64,000 nucleotides of DNA from Pantoea cypripedii (GTDB lineage Bacteria > Pseudomonadota > Gammaproteobacteria > Enterobacterales > Enterobacteriaceae). The stretch is taken from the NCBI RefSeq assembly GCF_011395035.1, contig NZ_CP024768.1, forward strand, positions 3,819,865-3,883,864, written 5' to 3'. The notes under the pieces were generated by a model. It had not been told where the DNA came from. It did no database searches and worked only from the letters and a program-made list of their open reading frames with translations. Positions 23,588-32,203 of the stretch are shown here, in pieces (positions within the stretch are counted from its first letter, which is position 1; every line of letters begins with the position of its first letter). The position numbers were made by a program, and so were the translations under genes.

Positions 23588-25240
23588 TCAGGATTGCGGA
23601 ATTTTCAGGGTCTGACCCAGCATCACATTGGAGGACTTCATGTTATTCGCCTGCATGATGGCATTGGGACTGACGCCATAACGGGCGGCAATCGCCGTCA
23701 GAGAGTCACCACGCACCACTTTATGACGCACCGGACCGCGCGAGGCTGTCGCGGTGCCCCCCGATTTAGCCGGGACTTTCAGACGCTGACCGACCCAAAC
23801 CACGTCGCGTTTCAGGCTGTTCATCTCGCGCAACGTTGCCATGCTGACACCGTATTTTGCCGCAATGCCTGACAGGGTTTCACCGCGCGTCACCGTATGG
23901 CGCTGCGTTGCGCCAGTGTATTGCACCGTCCCTGTCGCCGGGTTGCTGGCGACGCTAACCGCTGGAATGGTGTCCTGCGGCCGGTTTTCTTCCTTTGGGA
24001 CCGATTGCAGCGGATGCGCCAGGAAGTAATTACGCAGCCCCTTATAAATCGACTGAGCAATCTTCTCCTGATATGCGCTACTGCCAAGCAGTCGCTCCTC
24101 CGCGGCATTACTGATAAAGCCGGTTTCAACCAGCAAAGAAGGAATATCCGGCGAACGCAATACGCCGAGGCTGGCGTGCTCTGGCAGACGTTTATGCAAT
24201 GGCGTGACGCCACGCAGCTGCTGCAACACTTTCACCGCCACATCATAACCGACGCGCTGTGAATGACCGAATTGCAGATCCAGCACGGCCTGGCTCAGGT
24301 AAGGATCGGCCTGGCTGTTTGCCAGCAGATCGCCCGCGCCACCCAGCAATTCCGATTGCTTCTCTTTCTGTTCCAGCCAGTTCGCCATTTCGCTATTGGC
24401 GCGACGGTTGGATAGCACCCATACCGACGCCCCCGTGGCTGAATGATTCGGCGCGGCATCGGCGTGAATCGACACCAGCAGGTTGGCGTTTTCTTTGCGC
24501 GCCACATCGGAACGGCCCATCACCGAAATAAAGTAGTCACCGGTACGCGTCAGCACCGGTTTAAACATCGGGTCCCGATCCATCAGCGCCTTCAGCTTGC
24601 GCGCAATGGCAATGGTGACATTTTTCTCATGCAAACCGTGCTGGCCGGAAGCCCCAGGGTCCTGACCACCGTGTCCGGCGTCAATTGCCACAATTACCTG
24701 TTCGTTACGGCTCACCGAGCCACCTGGGCGTATCGTGGTATCACTGCTGCTGACCGCCGTCACCGGGTTAGCATTGAACGGATTACCCTGGTTGCTGCTT
24801 TGCGGCGTTTCCCGCACAGAATCGACTGGCGCAGCGTTACGTTTGGCGGTTTGCGTACCACGCATGGTAAACACCACACGATATTGATTGCCCTCACGCT
24901 GCGTGACGGCTCGGGTGCGTGCCGCCTGCGTCAGCTCGAATACCAGGCGGATACTTTGCTTATCCTGCGGTTTACTGTTGCGGATACGCTTAACAATATT
25001 TTCGCCGCTGAAATTGAGCGGCAGCCCCTGAATATTGCCGCTCTGGCGAATATCCAGCACCACGCGATCGGGATTATGCAGCGGGAAAAAACCATACACC
25101 GGCTGGCCGTTGAAACTCAGTGTCACCGTCGCCTGGCTGTCACCATTTTCAACTTTAATATCTGACAACGCAGCCGACAATGCTGAAGCCGAAAACAGGC
25201 AGAGCAGGGCCGCAAGGACCATTTTCATCCGTGACATCAT
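23588..25240 (-). CDS. amiB: N-acetylmuramoyl-L-alanine amidase AmiB
   Basis: A 550-residue periplasmic cell-wall hydrolase that splits daughter cells at division after EnvC activation. The order is: signal peptide (about 1-23), AMIN domain (25-125), linker, zinc amidase domain (IVAIDAGHGGQDPGA; SIHADAAP; ETGFISN), then two C-terminal LysM domains (HTVTRGETLSGIAAKYGVSM and HKVVRGDSLTAIAARYGVSP). E. coli AmiB is 445 residues with a single LysM, so this form carries an extra peptidoglycan-binding repeat. Its ATG overlaps the tsaE stop (ATGA). Confidence 0.96.
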   Translation of the reverse strand: MMSRMKMVLAALLCLFSASALSAALSDIKVENGDSQATVTLSFNGQPVYGFFPLHNPDRVVLDIRQSGNIQGLPLNFSGENIVKRIRNSKPQDKQSIRLVFELTQAARTRAVTQREGNQYRVVFTMRGTQTAKRNAAPVDSVRETPQSSNQGNPFNANPVTAVSSSDTTIRPGGSVSRNEQVIVAIDAGHGGQDPGASGQHGLHEKNVTIAIARKLKALMDRDPMFKPVLTRTGDYFISVMGRSDVARKENANLLVSIHADAAPNHSATGASVWVLSNRRANSEMANWLEQKEKQSELLGGAGDLLANSQADPYLSQAVLDLQFGHSQRVGYDVAVKVLQQLRGVTPLHKRLPEHASLGVLRSPDIPSLLVETGFISNAAEERLLGSSAYQEKIAQSIYKGLRNYFLAHPLQSVPKEENRPQDTIPAVSVASNPATGTVQYTGATQRHTVTRGETLSGIAAKYGVSMATLREMNSLKRDVVWVGQRLKVPAKSGGTATASRGPVRHKVVRGDSLTAIAARYGVSPNAIMQANNMKSSNVMLGQTLKIPQS

Positions 25241-25713
25241 GCCTGATCCCTTTGCTGCTTAAAATGTTGCAGCAGGCTTTCACCCTGCACCGAAACCGCC
25301 TGTAATTCTGCTTCGCGCGCGTCATCAACGTAACGCAACGTCAATGCTAAATCGGGGTCAGGTAACACACCCGTGCCCTGCTGCGGCCATTCGACCAGAC
25401 AAATCGCTTCGCCGCTGAAATAATCACGAATGCCCATGAATTCCAGTTCTTCCGGATCGGCCAGACGATACAGGTCAAAATGATACAGGGTACGGCTACC
25501 CAACGTATAAGGCTCGACCAGCGTATAAGTGGGGCTTTTTACATTACCCTGATGACCCAGCGCGTGCAGGAAACCACGACTGAAGGTGGTTTTACCGGCA
25601 CCCAGATCGCCATAAAGATAAATAACCGCCGCACTGCTGCACACGCGAGCCAGCTGCGCGCCAAGTTCAAGGGTTGCCGCTTCATCGGGCAAAGGGATAA
25701 CACAGGTCTTCAT
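25237..25713 (-). CDS. tsaE: tRNA threonylcarbamoyladenosine biosynthesis protein TsaE
   Basis: A 158-residue ATPase partner of TsaB-TsaD in making t6A37 on ANN-decoding tRNAs. The Walker A GDLGAGKTT and the following FSRGFLHALGH, VKSPTYTLVEPY, and HFDLYRL blocks are characteristic. Three-base gap from nnr and four-base overlap with amiB, so tightly coupled in the operon. Confidence 0.97.
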   Translation of the reverse strand: MKTCVIPLPDEAATLELGAQLARVCSSAAVIYLYGDLGAGKTTFSRGFLHALGHQGNVKSPTYTLVEPYTLGSRTLYHFDLYRLADPEELEFMGIRDYFSGEAICLVEWPQQGTGVLPDPDLALTLRYVDDAREAELQAVSVQGESLLQHFKQQRDQA

Positions 25714-25716
25714 GCT

Positions 25717-27234
25717 TTATTGTTGGATCATCTCAGGATTAACAAACTGCCATAGCAGCTCGAATAAATCGGTGGCCAGCATCCCGCGCGTGCCGCGCAA
25801 ACGGGCAACGGCGTCCGCTGCTGCACCATGCGCCACACAGCCTGCGCAGGCTGCATCAAACAAAGCCAGTTTCTGGCCCATCAACGCGGCAATGATGCCG
25901 CTCAGTACGTCTCCCATACCACCAGAGGCCATACCGGCATTACCCACATCGGCAATCACCAGCTCTCCCTTTGCACTGGCAATCACCGTACCCGCCCCTT
26001 TCAACACTGCCACGCCTCCGTAGCGTTTGACCAGCGCCTGGGCGGCATGGATGCGGTCACTCTCAATATCACTGGTCTTCACATCCAGCAGGCGGGCTGC
26101 CTCACCGGGATGTGGTGTGATGATGCGATTCTGACGGGAATCTGCGTTGATTGCCAGCAGGTTAAGTGCATCCGCATCCCAAAGCATCGGCTTTTCGCAG
26201 GCAGCAACCCTTTTCAGTGCCTTTTTCCCCCATTCACGCTGGCCTAAGCCAGGGCCAATGGCGATCACATCTGCCCATTCAAGCGCCTGTTGCAGGCGCG
26301 CATCGCTCAGCGCATCCACCATCAGTTCCGGCCTGGCGGTCAGAATCGGCGCAATATTATCCTCATGCGTCAATACGCGAACCAGACCCGCCCCCGCGCG
26401 CAGCGCCGCTTCCGCTGTCATGCGAATGGCCCCTGCCGTACCGGTATCGCCCCCCACCACCAGCAGGCGGCCATGATCACCTTTGTGGGACGTGGCCTGG
26501 CGCGGCTTCAGCCAGCGGGAAAGATCCTGCGCATCAATCCGCTGCATCGGTGCTTCATTGCCGCTGAGAAACGGCGATAATCCCAACTCGTCAACATGCA
26601 GCTGTCCCACATAATTACGGGCCATGCCGGTGAGCAGCCCCGGCTTCAACACGATCATGCTGAGGGTATGAGCAGCAACGATGGTCGCACCCGGCGCAGA
26701 GCCGTTTGCCGCCATCAGCCCGGACGGGATATCAATCGCCAGCACTGGCGCAGCATGGGCATTTGCCAGCGTAATCAGATGTTCATAAGGCGCGCCAGGC
26801 GCACGATTTAACCCGGTGCCAAGCAGTGCATCAACTATCACCTCAACCTGCTGCGGCCAGGGGGCATCGGCGGCATGAATTACCCCACCAGCGGCCAGCC
26901 AGGCCTCCCGCGCCTGTTGCGCCTCTTCCGGCAACGGCCTGCTGCCCTCACACGCCAGCAATGTCACCTGTATCCCTGCGGCTTGTGCCAGCCGTGCGAC
27001 CACATAGCCATCCCCGCCGTTGTTGCCGTGGCCGCATAGAATCAGCCAATGGCCCGCTTCGGGCCATAACCGACGCGCCAGTTCATAGCTGGCCTGCCCG
27101 GCACGCAGCATCAATTCATACAGGGTTAATCCCAGGCTATCGGCCGCATCGCGTTCCAGTTGACCTATCGCCTGCGCAGGCCAGACAGAGTGTGATAAAC
27201 TGCGCGGGTTAGCATTCACTTCCTGGTTTCTCAT
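25717..27234 (-). CDS. nnr: Bifunctional NAD(P)H-hydrate epimerase / ADP-dependent dehydratase
   Basis: A 505-residue fused repair enzyme that restores damaged NAD(P)H hydrates. Residues about 15-220 are the YjeF_N epimerase (LCGHGNNGGDGYVVARLA). Residues about 230-500 are the ribokinase-like dehydratase (KGDHGRLLVVGGDTGTAGAI, TPHPGEAARLL, NAGMASGGMGDVLSG). Its ATG at 27234 shares bases with the divergent queG ATG at 27233 (CATG). First gene of the superoperon running to hflC. Confidence 0.97.
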   Translation of the reverse strand: MRNQEVNANPRSLSHSVWPAQAIGQLERDAADSLGLTLYELMLRAGQASYELARRLWPEAGHWLILCGHGNNGGDGYVVARLAQAAGIQVTLLACEGSRPLPEEAQQAREAWLAAGGVIHAADAPWPQQVEVIVDALLGTGLNRAPGAPYEHLITLANAHAAPVLAIDIPSGLMAANGSAPGATIVAAHTLSMIVLKPGLLTGMARNYVGQLHVDELGLSPFLSGNEAPMQRIDAQDLSRWLKPRQATSHKGDHGRLLVVGGDTGTAGAIRMTAEAALRAGAGLVRVLTHEDNIAPILTARPELMVDALSDARLQQALEWADVIAIGPGLGQREWGKKALKRVAACEKPMLWDADALNLLAINADSRQNRIITPHPGEAARLLDVKTSDIESDRIHAAQALVKRYGGVAVLKGAGTVIASAKGELVIADVGNAGMASGGMGDVLSGIIAALMGQKLALFDAACAGCVAHGAAADAVARLRGTRGMLATDLFELLWQFVNPEMIQQ

Positions 27235-28372
27235 GTCATACCCTCTCGATCTTCATCAGCTTGCTCAACAGATTAAACACTGGGGACGCGAATTTGGCTT
27301 CCAGCAGGTGGGTATTTGCGATACCGACCTTAGCGCAGAAGAGCCCAGGTTGCAGGCGTGGCTGGAGAAACAATATCACGGCGAGATGGAGTGGATGGCG
27401 CGTCATGGCATGATGCGCGCGCGCCCTCATGAGTTATTACCCGGTACGCTGCGCGTCATCAGCGTGCGCATGAATTATCTGCCTGCCAAAGCTGCCTTCG
27501 CCAGCACGTTAAAAAACCCTCAGCTCGGTTATGTTAGCCGATATGCGCTGGGACGCGACTATCACAAAGTTCTGCGCAATCGGCTAAAAAAACTTGGGGA
27601 TAAGATTCAGGAGCATTGTGGCGAACTGAATTTTCGCCCGTTTGTTGATTCCGCCCCACTACTGGAACGCCCGCTGGCCGCAAAAGCGGGACTGGGCTGG
27701 ACCGGAAAACATTCGCTGATCCTCAACCGCGAAGCGGGCTCCTGGTTTTTCCTCGGCGAGCTGCTGATCGATCTGCCGTTACCGGTCGATACCCCGCAGG
27801 AAGAGCAGTGCGGTCGCTGTGTGGCCTGCATGACCATCTGCCCCACGGCAGCCATTGTCGAGCCATACACCGTGGATGCGCGTCGTTGTATCTCTTATCT
27901 GACCATTGAGCTGGAAGGTGCCATTCCCGAAGAGTTTCGTCCGCTGATTGGCAACCGCATTTATGGTTGTGACGATTGTCAGCTGATTTGTCCGTGGAAC
28001 CGCTATGGGCAACTGACTGATGAAGATGATTTTTCGCCCCGTGCGGTGCTACATGCCCCACCCCTCACCACGCTATTTATGTGGGATGAAGCAAAGTTTC
28101 TGCGTGTGACGGAAGGGTCGGCGATTCGCCGGATTGGTCATCTGCGCTGGTTGCGCAATGTGGCGGTAGCGCTAGGCAACGCCCCGTGGTCAGAAGAAAA
28201 CATTGCCGTGCTGCAACAGCGTTCAGGGGAGCATCCATTGCTGGATGAACATATCGACTGGGCATTGGATCAACAGCGTCAGAAACGTGCTGCGCTCGCC
28301 ATTGAGGTTCAACCCGCCCGCAAACTGCGTCTGGTACGTGCGATTGAAAAGGGTCTGTCACGTGATGCGTGA
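27233..28372 (+). CDS. queG: Epoxyqueuosine reductase QueG
   Basis: A 379-residue cobalamin- and Fe-S-dependent enzyme for the last step of queuosine synthesis in tRNA. Two ferredoxin-type clusters are visible: CGRCVACMTICPTAAI (with a later Cys) and CDDCQLICPWN. The N-terminal part (LGYVSRYALGRDYHKVLRNR, GWTGKHSLILN) is nearly identical to E. coli. It is divergent from nnr with start codons overlapping. Downstream lies the datA-like locus; no terminator is obvious. Confidence 0.97.
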   Translation: MSYPLDLHQLAQQIKHWGREFGFQQVGICDTDLSAEEPRLQAWLEKQYHGEMEWMARHGMMRARPHELLPGTLRVISVRMNYLPAKAAFASTLKNPQLGYVSRYALGRDYHKVLRNRLKKLGDKIQEHCGELNFRPFVDSAPLLERPLAAKAGLGWTGKHSLILNREAGSWFFLGELLIDLPLPVDTPQEEQCGRCVACMTICPTAAIVEPYTVDARRCISYLTIELEGAIPEEFRPLIGNRIYGCDDCQLICPWNRYGQLTDEDDFSPRAVLHAPPLTTLFMWDEAKFLRVTEGSAIRRIGHLRWLRNVAVALGNAPWSEENIAVLQQRSGEHPLLDEHIDWALDQQRQKRAALAIEVQPARKLRLVRAIEKGLSRDA

Positions 28373-28398
28373 TTGAGCAAATTTACAGGATAAAATCC

Positions 28399-28648
28399 TT
28401 TTCCACATGCTGTGAATAAAATTATAAGTCCGATTGCAGGTATGCCCCGTTATATCGTCCAACCCTCACGCCAACAGCCTGAAACATGAAAATAATCTTT
28501 AAAATCAATTAATTACTGATTTATCGTTAACATTCTCACATGTTTTGAGTTGCAAGCCGCTGTCCAGAGCCTGTGGATAACTCTGTTTAAAACAGTTTTG
28601 CAGATGGGGTAAAACGCCGTCCGGGTGCACCAGACAGATTGTGGATAA
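28399..28648. other. datA: Probable datA locus: DnaA-box cluster with IHF site
   Basis: Between queG and the tRNA-Gly cluster there is no gene but a cluster of replication-control motifs. DnaA boxes: TTTTCCACA at 28399-28407 (+), TTATTCACA at 28411-28419 (-), a weak ATTCTCACA at 28532-28540 (+), and two perfect TTATCCACA at 28572-28580 (-) and 28640-28648 (-). An exact IHF consensus match, AATCAATTAATTA, is at 28503-28515. E. coli datA, which binds DnaA and with IHF promotes DnaA-ATP hydrolysis, occupies this same position between queG and glyV. The motifs and synteny are seen; the function is inferred. Confidence 0.8.
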
Positions 28649-28776
28649 CCTAAAGGATTATCATGACAGCGACTGTCACTAACCTGCTTCAGCAGAATTT
28701 CAGAAAACGTCCTGGCTGACACAGTTTGAGTGCTGTTCGTAATCGAAGACCAACAACGTTAATGAATATAAAAATC

Positions 28777-28852
<76 letters not shown>

Positions 28853-28877
28853 GTAGGAGGTACTGCTATACAAATTT

Positions 28878-28953
<76 letters not shown>

Positions 28954-28978
28954 GTAGAGGGTGCTGCTGTACAGATTC

Positions 28979-29054
<76 letters not shown>

Positions 29055-29066
29055 ATAACCATCGTC

Positions 29067-29167
29067 TTTTTGTTTGCCACTGCGTTGGCTTCCTTCACTC
29101 ACCCAGGTCACTTACTTGAGTAAGCTTCCACGGATTCGTTCAGTTGCCGCCTTGTTGCAAACAAAAA
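29067..29167 (-). repeat. ERIC-derived element in the tRNA-Gly leader
   Basis: 101 bp bounded by perfect 11-bp inverted repeats TTTTTGTTTGC/GCAAACAAAAA. On the minus strand the core reads AAGGCGGCAA, GAATCC, AGCTTACTCAAGTAAGTGAC, GGGTGAG, AGCCAACGCA. These blocks match the ERIC consensus and the full element at 31079-31205, but the outer TATACCC ends are gone. Confidence 0.75.
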
Positions 29168-29227
29168 TACTCGATTCTGCATCGTCGTACTTGCTTGCCA
29201 CTGCGCAAACTAAAAACTGATTCTGTA

Positions 29228-29254
29228 CCGTACCGAAATTCTTCATCGGTACGG
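29228..29254 (-). other. Hairpin at the 5' end of the tRNA-Gly transcript
   Basis: Perfect 9-bp stem CCGTACCGA/TCGGTACGG with a 9-nt loop, placed right at the predicted transcription start. Confidence 0.5.
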
Positions 29255-29261
29255 GGTGCGC

Positions 29262-29289
29262 ATTATACGAGAAATCCTTTCCATCGCAA
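29262..29289 (-). promoter_or_regulatory. Stable-RNA promoter of the tRNA-Gly operon
   Basis: On the minus strand TTGCGA (29284-29289), 16-base spacer, perfect TATAAT (29262-29267). It is followed by the GC-rich discriminator GCGCACCCC typical of ppGpp-controlled tRNA promoters. Confidence 0.85.
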
Positions 29290-29373
29290 GAGCCTGAAAG
29301 CAAAATTTTGCGCTTTCCGCGCGTTTGCTGATTAATTCAGCAACCTGCTGTTTTCCTGCACACCCCGGGCGGG

Positions 29374-29922
29374 TTAAAGCTGCAAAAAGTGCTCGCGATA
29401 ATAAGCCAGTTCCGCCACCGATTCGCGAATATCATCCAGCGCCTGATGGCTGCCACTCTTTTTGAAACCCGGCAGGATATCGGGTTTCCAGCGACGAGCC
29501 AGCTCTTTCAGGGTGCTGACATCGAGATAACGGTAATGGAAATAGGCTTCCAGTTCCGGCATGTATTTAAACAGGAAGCGACGATCCTGACCGATGCTGT
29601 TGCCACAAATCGGCGAGGTATTCGCGGGCACCCACTGTTTCAGAAATTCGATGGTCGCCAGTTCAGCAGCGTGATCGTCATACTGGCTGGCTTTAACGCG
29701 CTCCACCAGGCCGCTATTGGTGTGAGTGCGCACATTCCAGTCATCCATCAGCGCCAGTTGCGCATCGGATTGATGTACCGCCAGCACCGGCCCTTCCGCC
29801 AGAATATTCAGGTTAGCATCGGTAACCAGCGTGGCGATCTCAATAATACGGTCGCGTTCCGGATCCAGCCCGGTCATTTCGAGGTCGATCCAAATCAGAT
29901 TGTTTTCATTTCCAGCTGTCAT
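29374..29922 (-). CDS. orn: Oligoribonuclease
   Basis: A 182-residue DEDDh 3'-5' exonuclease that finishes RNA decay and cleaves pGpG, so it also closes c-di-GMP turnover. Catalytic motifs: DLEMTGLDPERD, NSIGQDRRFL, and HQALDDIRESVAEL. The start at 29922 (MTAGNENN) aligns with E. coli; the longer frame to 29952 is unlikely. Divergent from rsgA, as in E. coli. Confidence 0.97.
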   Translation of the reverse strand: MTAGNENNLIWIDLEMTGLDPERDRIIEIATLVTDANLNILAEGPVLAVHQSDAQLALMDDWNVRTHTNSGLVERVKASQYDDHAAELATIEFLKQWVPANTSPICGNSIGQDRRFLFKYMPELEAYFHYRYLDVSTLKELARRWKPDILPGFKKSGSHQALDDIRESVAELAYYREHFLQL

Positions 29923-30024
29923 GCGTTTTCCGCCCGTTGCCAAAGTCGTCATTAGACTAAATTAAGGTGTATCATAGACGTTTTGCCCAGCGGGGCGAAG
30001 CCTGGCGAAAGCGTGAGAGGATGC

Positions 30025-31074
30025 GTGAGCAAAAATAAACTGTCGAAGGGTCAACAACGTCGTGTGAGTGCGAACCACGAGCGTCGTCTGAAGCAACGGA
30101 ACGAAAAACCGGAACCGGATGACAGCCTGTTTGGGGAAGCAACCGATGGTGTCGTGATCAGCCGCTTCGGCATGCACGCAGACGTAGAGGACAGCGCGGG
30201 CGAGGTGCATCGCTGTAATATCCGTCGAACTATCCGTTCGCTGGTGACGGGCGATCGCGTCTTATGGCGTGCCGCAAATGAGAACGGTGGTAAAGGGATC
30301 GTCGAAGCGGTACACGAGCGTACCAGCGTTCTGACGCGCCCCGATTATTACGACGGCATCAAACCGATCGCCGCCAACATCGATCAAATCATTATCGTTT
30401 CAGCGATCCTGCCGGAACTGTCACTCAACATCATCGATCGCTACCTGGTTGCCAGCGAAACCCTGGGGATCGAGCCACTGCTGGTGCTGAACAAAACCGA
30501 TCTGCTGGATGCCGAGGCTCGCGCCTTTGTCGATGAGCAGATGGATATCTATCGTCATATTGGTTACCGCGTGCTGATGGTTTCCAGCCGTGCCAAAAAT
30601 GGCCTGGTGGAGCTGGAAGCGGCACTGACTGGCCGCGTCAGCATTTTTGCCGGACAGTCTGGTGTCGGCAAATCCAGCCTGCTGAATGCTTTGCTGGGCC
30701 TTGATGTCGCCGGTGATGAAATCCTGACCAACGACATCTCAGATGCCTCGGGTCTCGGCCAGCACACCACCACCGCCGCACGCCTGTATCATTTCCCTCA
30801 TGGCGGCGATGTGATTGATTCCCCTGGGGTACGCGAATTTGGTTTGTGGCACCTGGAGCCGGAACAAATTACCCGCGGATTTGTCGAATTCCGTGAGTTT
30901 CTTGGCAGTTGCAAGTTCCGCGACTGCAAACATGACAACGATCCGGGCTGCGCCATTCGCGAAGCGGTAGAAAACGGTACCATCAACATTTCCCGCTTCG
31001 ATAACTACCACCGTATTCTGGAAAGCATGGCGCAGGTAAAAACGCGTAAAAACTTTTCCGCCAGCGAAGATTAA
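30025..31074 (+). CDS. rsgA: Ribosome small-subunit GTPase RsgA
   Basis: A 349-residue circularly permuted GTPase that checks late 30S assembly. The order is: basic N-terminus (SKNKLSKGQQRRV), OB fold (about 45-110), GTPase domain with NKTD, GQSGVGKSS and DSPGV in permuted order, then a zinc module (CKFRDCKHDNDPGC). The GTG at 30025 is chosen because it matches the E. coli start and has GAGAGG upstream; the ORF opens earlier at 29983. An ERIC element separates it from psd. Confidence 0.96.
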   Translation: MSKNKLSKGQQRRVSANHERRLKQRNEKPEPDDSLFGEATDGVVISRFGMHADVEDSAGEVHRCNIRRTIRSLVTGDRVLWRAANENGGKGIVEAVHERTSVLTRPDYYDGIKPIAANIDQIIIVSAILPELSLNIIDRYLVASETLGIEPLLVLNKTDLLDAEARAFVDEQMDIYRHIGYRVLMVSSRAKNGLVELEAALTGRVSIFAGQSGVGKSSLLNALLGLDVAGDEILTNDISDASGLGQHTTTAARLYHFPHGGDVIDSPGVREFGLWHLEPEQITRGFVEFREFLGSCKFRDCKHDNDPGCAIREAVENGTINISRFDNYHRILESMAQVKTRKNFSASED

Positions 31075-31078
31075 TGGT

Positions 31079-31205
31079 TATACCCACAATCATTCGAGCT
31101 ACAGGAAGGCGGCAAGTGAGTGAATCCCCGCGTGCTGACATCAGTCAGTGACCGGGGTGAGCGAGTGCAGCTAACGCACCTGTAGTTTGAAGGATGAAGG
31201 GTATA
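31079..31205. repeat. Full-length ERIC element (127 bp)
   Basis: An imperfect palindrome running from TATACCC to GGGTATA, exactly 127 bp, the standard ERIC size. The core has GTGAATCCCC, a variable centre, AGTGACCGGGGTGAGCG and AACGCACCTG, matching the consensus from which the ERIC1R/ERIC2 primers were drawn. It lies just past the rsgA stop. Confidence 0.93.
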
Positions 31206-31292
31206 CAACGGCACATTCGCCAACTGAGCGGGGCGCTGCTACAATCCGCCCCCTTTTGTCTAAACGATACGTAATAAAGCCAGGAGGCTAAG

Positions 31293-32189
31293 GTGTTTGA
31301 TCGTTTTAAACTCGGCCTGAATCATATTCTGCCTAAGAAAGGACTGACCGAACTCGCAGGCTGGGGTGCCAGTCGACGTGGTGGCTGGCTGACCAAAGCG
31401 GTCATTGATATTTTTGTCTGGTACTACAAGGTGGACATGGCAGAGGCCAGCAAACCAGACACCGCCAGCTATCGCACCTTTAATGACTTCTTTGTGCGCC
31501 CATTAAAAGAAGGGGCACGTCCGATCGATCCCGATGCGACACTGCTGGCCCTGCCGGCCGATGGCGCCATCAGCCAGTTAGGCCGTATCGAAGGCGATCA
31601 GATCTTCCAGGCCAAAGGTCACTACTACACGCTGCAGGCGCTGCTGGCGGGTAATGACGAGCTGGCGCAACAGTTCCAGGATGGTAACTTTGTCACCACT
31701 TACCTGGCGCCGCGTGATTATCATCGCGTGCATATGCCCTGTAACGGCATCCTGCGTGAAATGATCTATGTCCCAGGCGACCTCTACTCGGTCAACCCGT
31801 TAACCGCACGCAACATCCCGAACCTGTTTGCCCGTAACGAGCGTGTCATTTGCGTGTTCGATACGGATCACGGCCCGATGGTGCAGATTCTGGTGGGAGC
31901 CACCATTGTTGGCAGCATCGAAACCGTGTGGGCTGGGACCATTACACCGCCACGTGAAGGCGTGATCAAACGCTGGCACTACCCGGCTGCCGATCATGAC
32001 GGTGCTATCGTGTTGCTGAAAGGACAGGAAATGGGTCGCTTCAAGCTGGGTTCAACGGTCATCAACCTGTTTGCGCCACAGCGCGTCAAACTGGCAGAAA
32101 GCCTGGAAGCCGAAAGCAAGACCCGTCTCGGTCAGCCGCTGGCCATCGCCTTGCCACAGCCGGGTGAAACCGCCCCGCTCACCGACTAA
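31293..32189 (+). CDS. psd: Phosphatidylserine decarboxylase
   Basis: A 298-residue inner-membrane enzyme making phosphatidylethanolamine. The proenzyme cleaves itself at LGST, seen here as FKLGSTVINLF near residue 253, producing the pyruvoyl prosthetic group on Ser. DYHRVHMPCNG and GATIVGSIETVWAGT are family signatures. Starts with GTG preceded by AGGAGG. The C-terminal tail is about 24 residues shorter than in E. coli (322), which lies outside the catalytic core. mscM follows after 14 bases. Confidence 0.96.
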   Translation: MFDRFKLGLNHILPKKGLTELAGWGASRRGGWLTKAVIDIFVWYYKVDMAEASKPDTASYRTFNDFFVRPLKEGARPIDPDATLLALPADGAISQLGRIEGDQIFQAKGHYYTLQALLAGNDELAQQFQDGNFVTTYLAPRDYHRVHMPCNGILREMIYVPGDLYSVNPLTARNIPNLFARNERVICVFDTDHGPMVQILVGATIVGSIETVWAGTITPPREGVIKRWHYPAADHDGAIVLLKGQEMGRFKLGSTVINLFAPQRVKLAESLEAESKTRLGQPLAIALPQPGETAPLTD

Positions 32190-32203
32190 GTGGGAATTCC
32201 CCT

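Noticed and set aside
29112..29303. 63-codon open frame on the minus strand in the tRNA-Gly leader
   Set aside because: It spans the promoter, the 5' hairpin and the ERIC-like block. No ribosome site or protein similarity.
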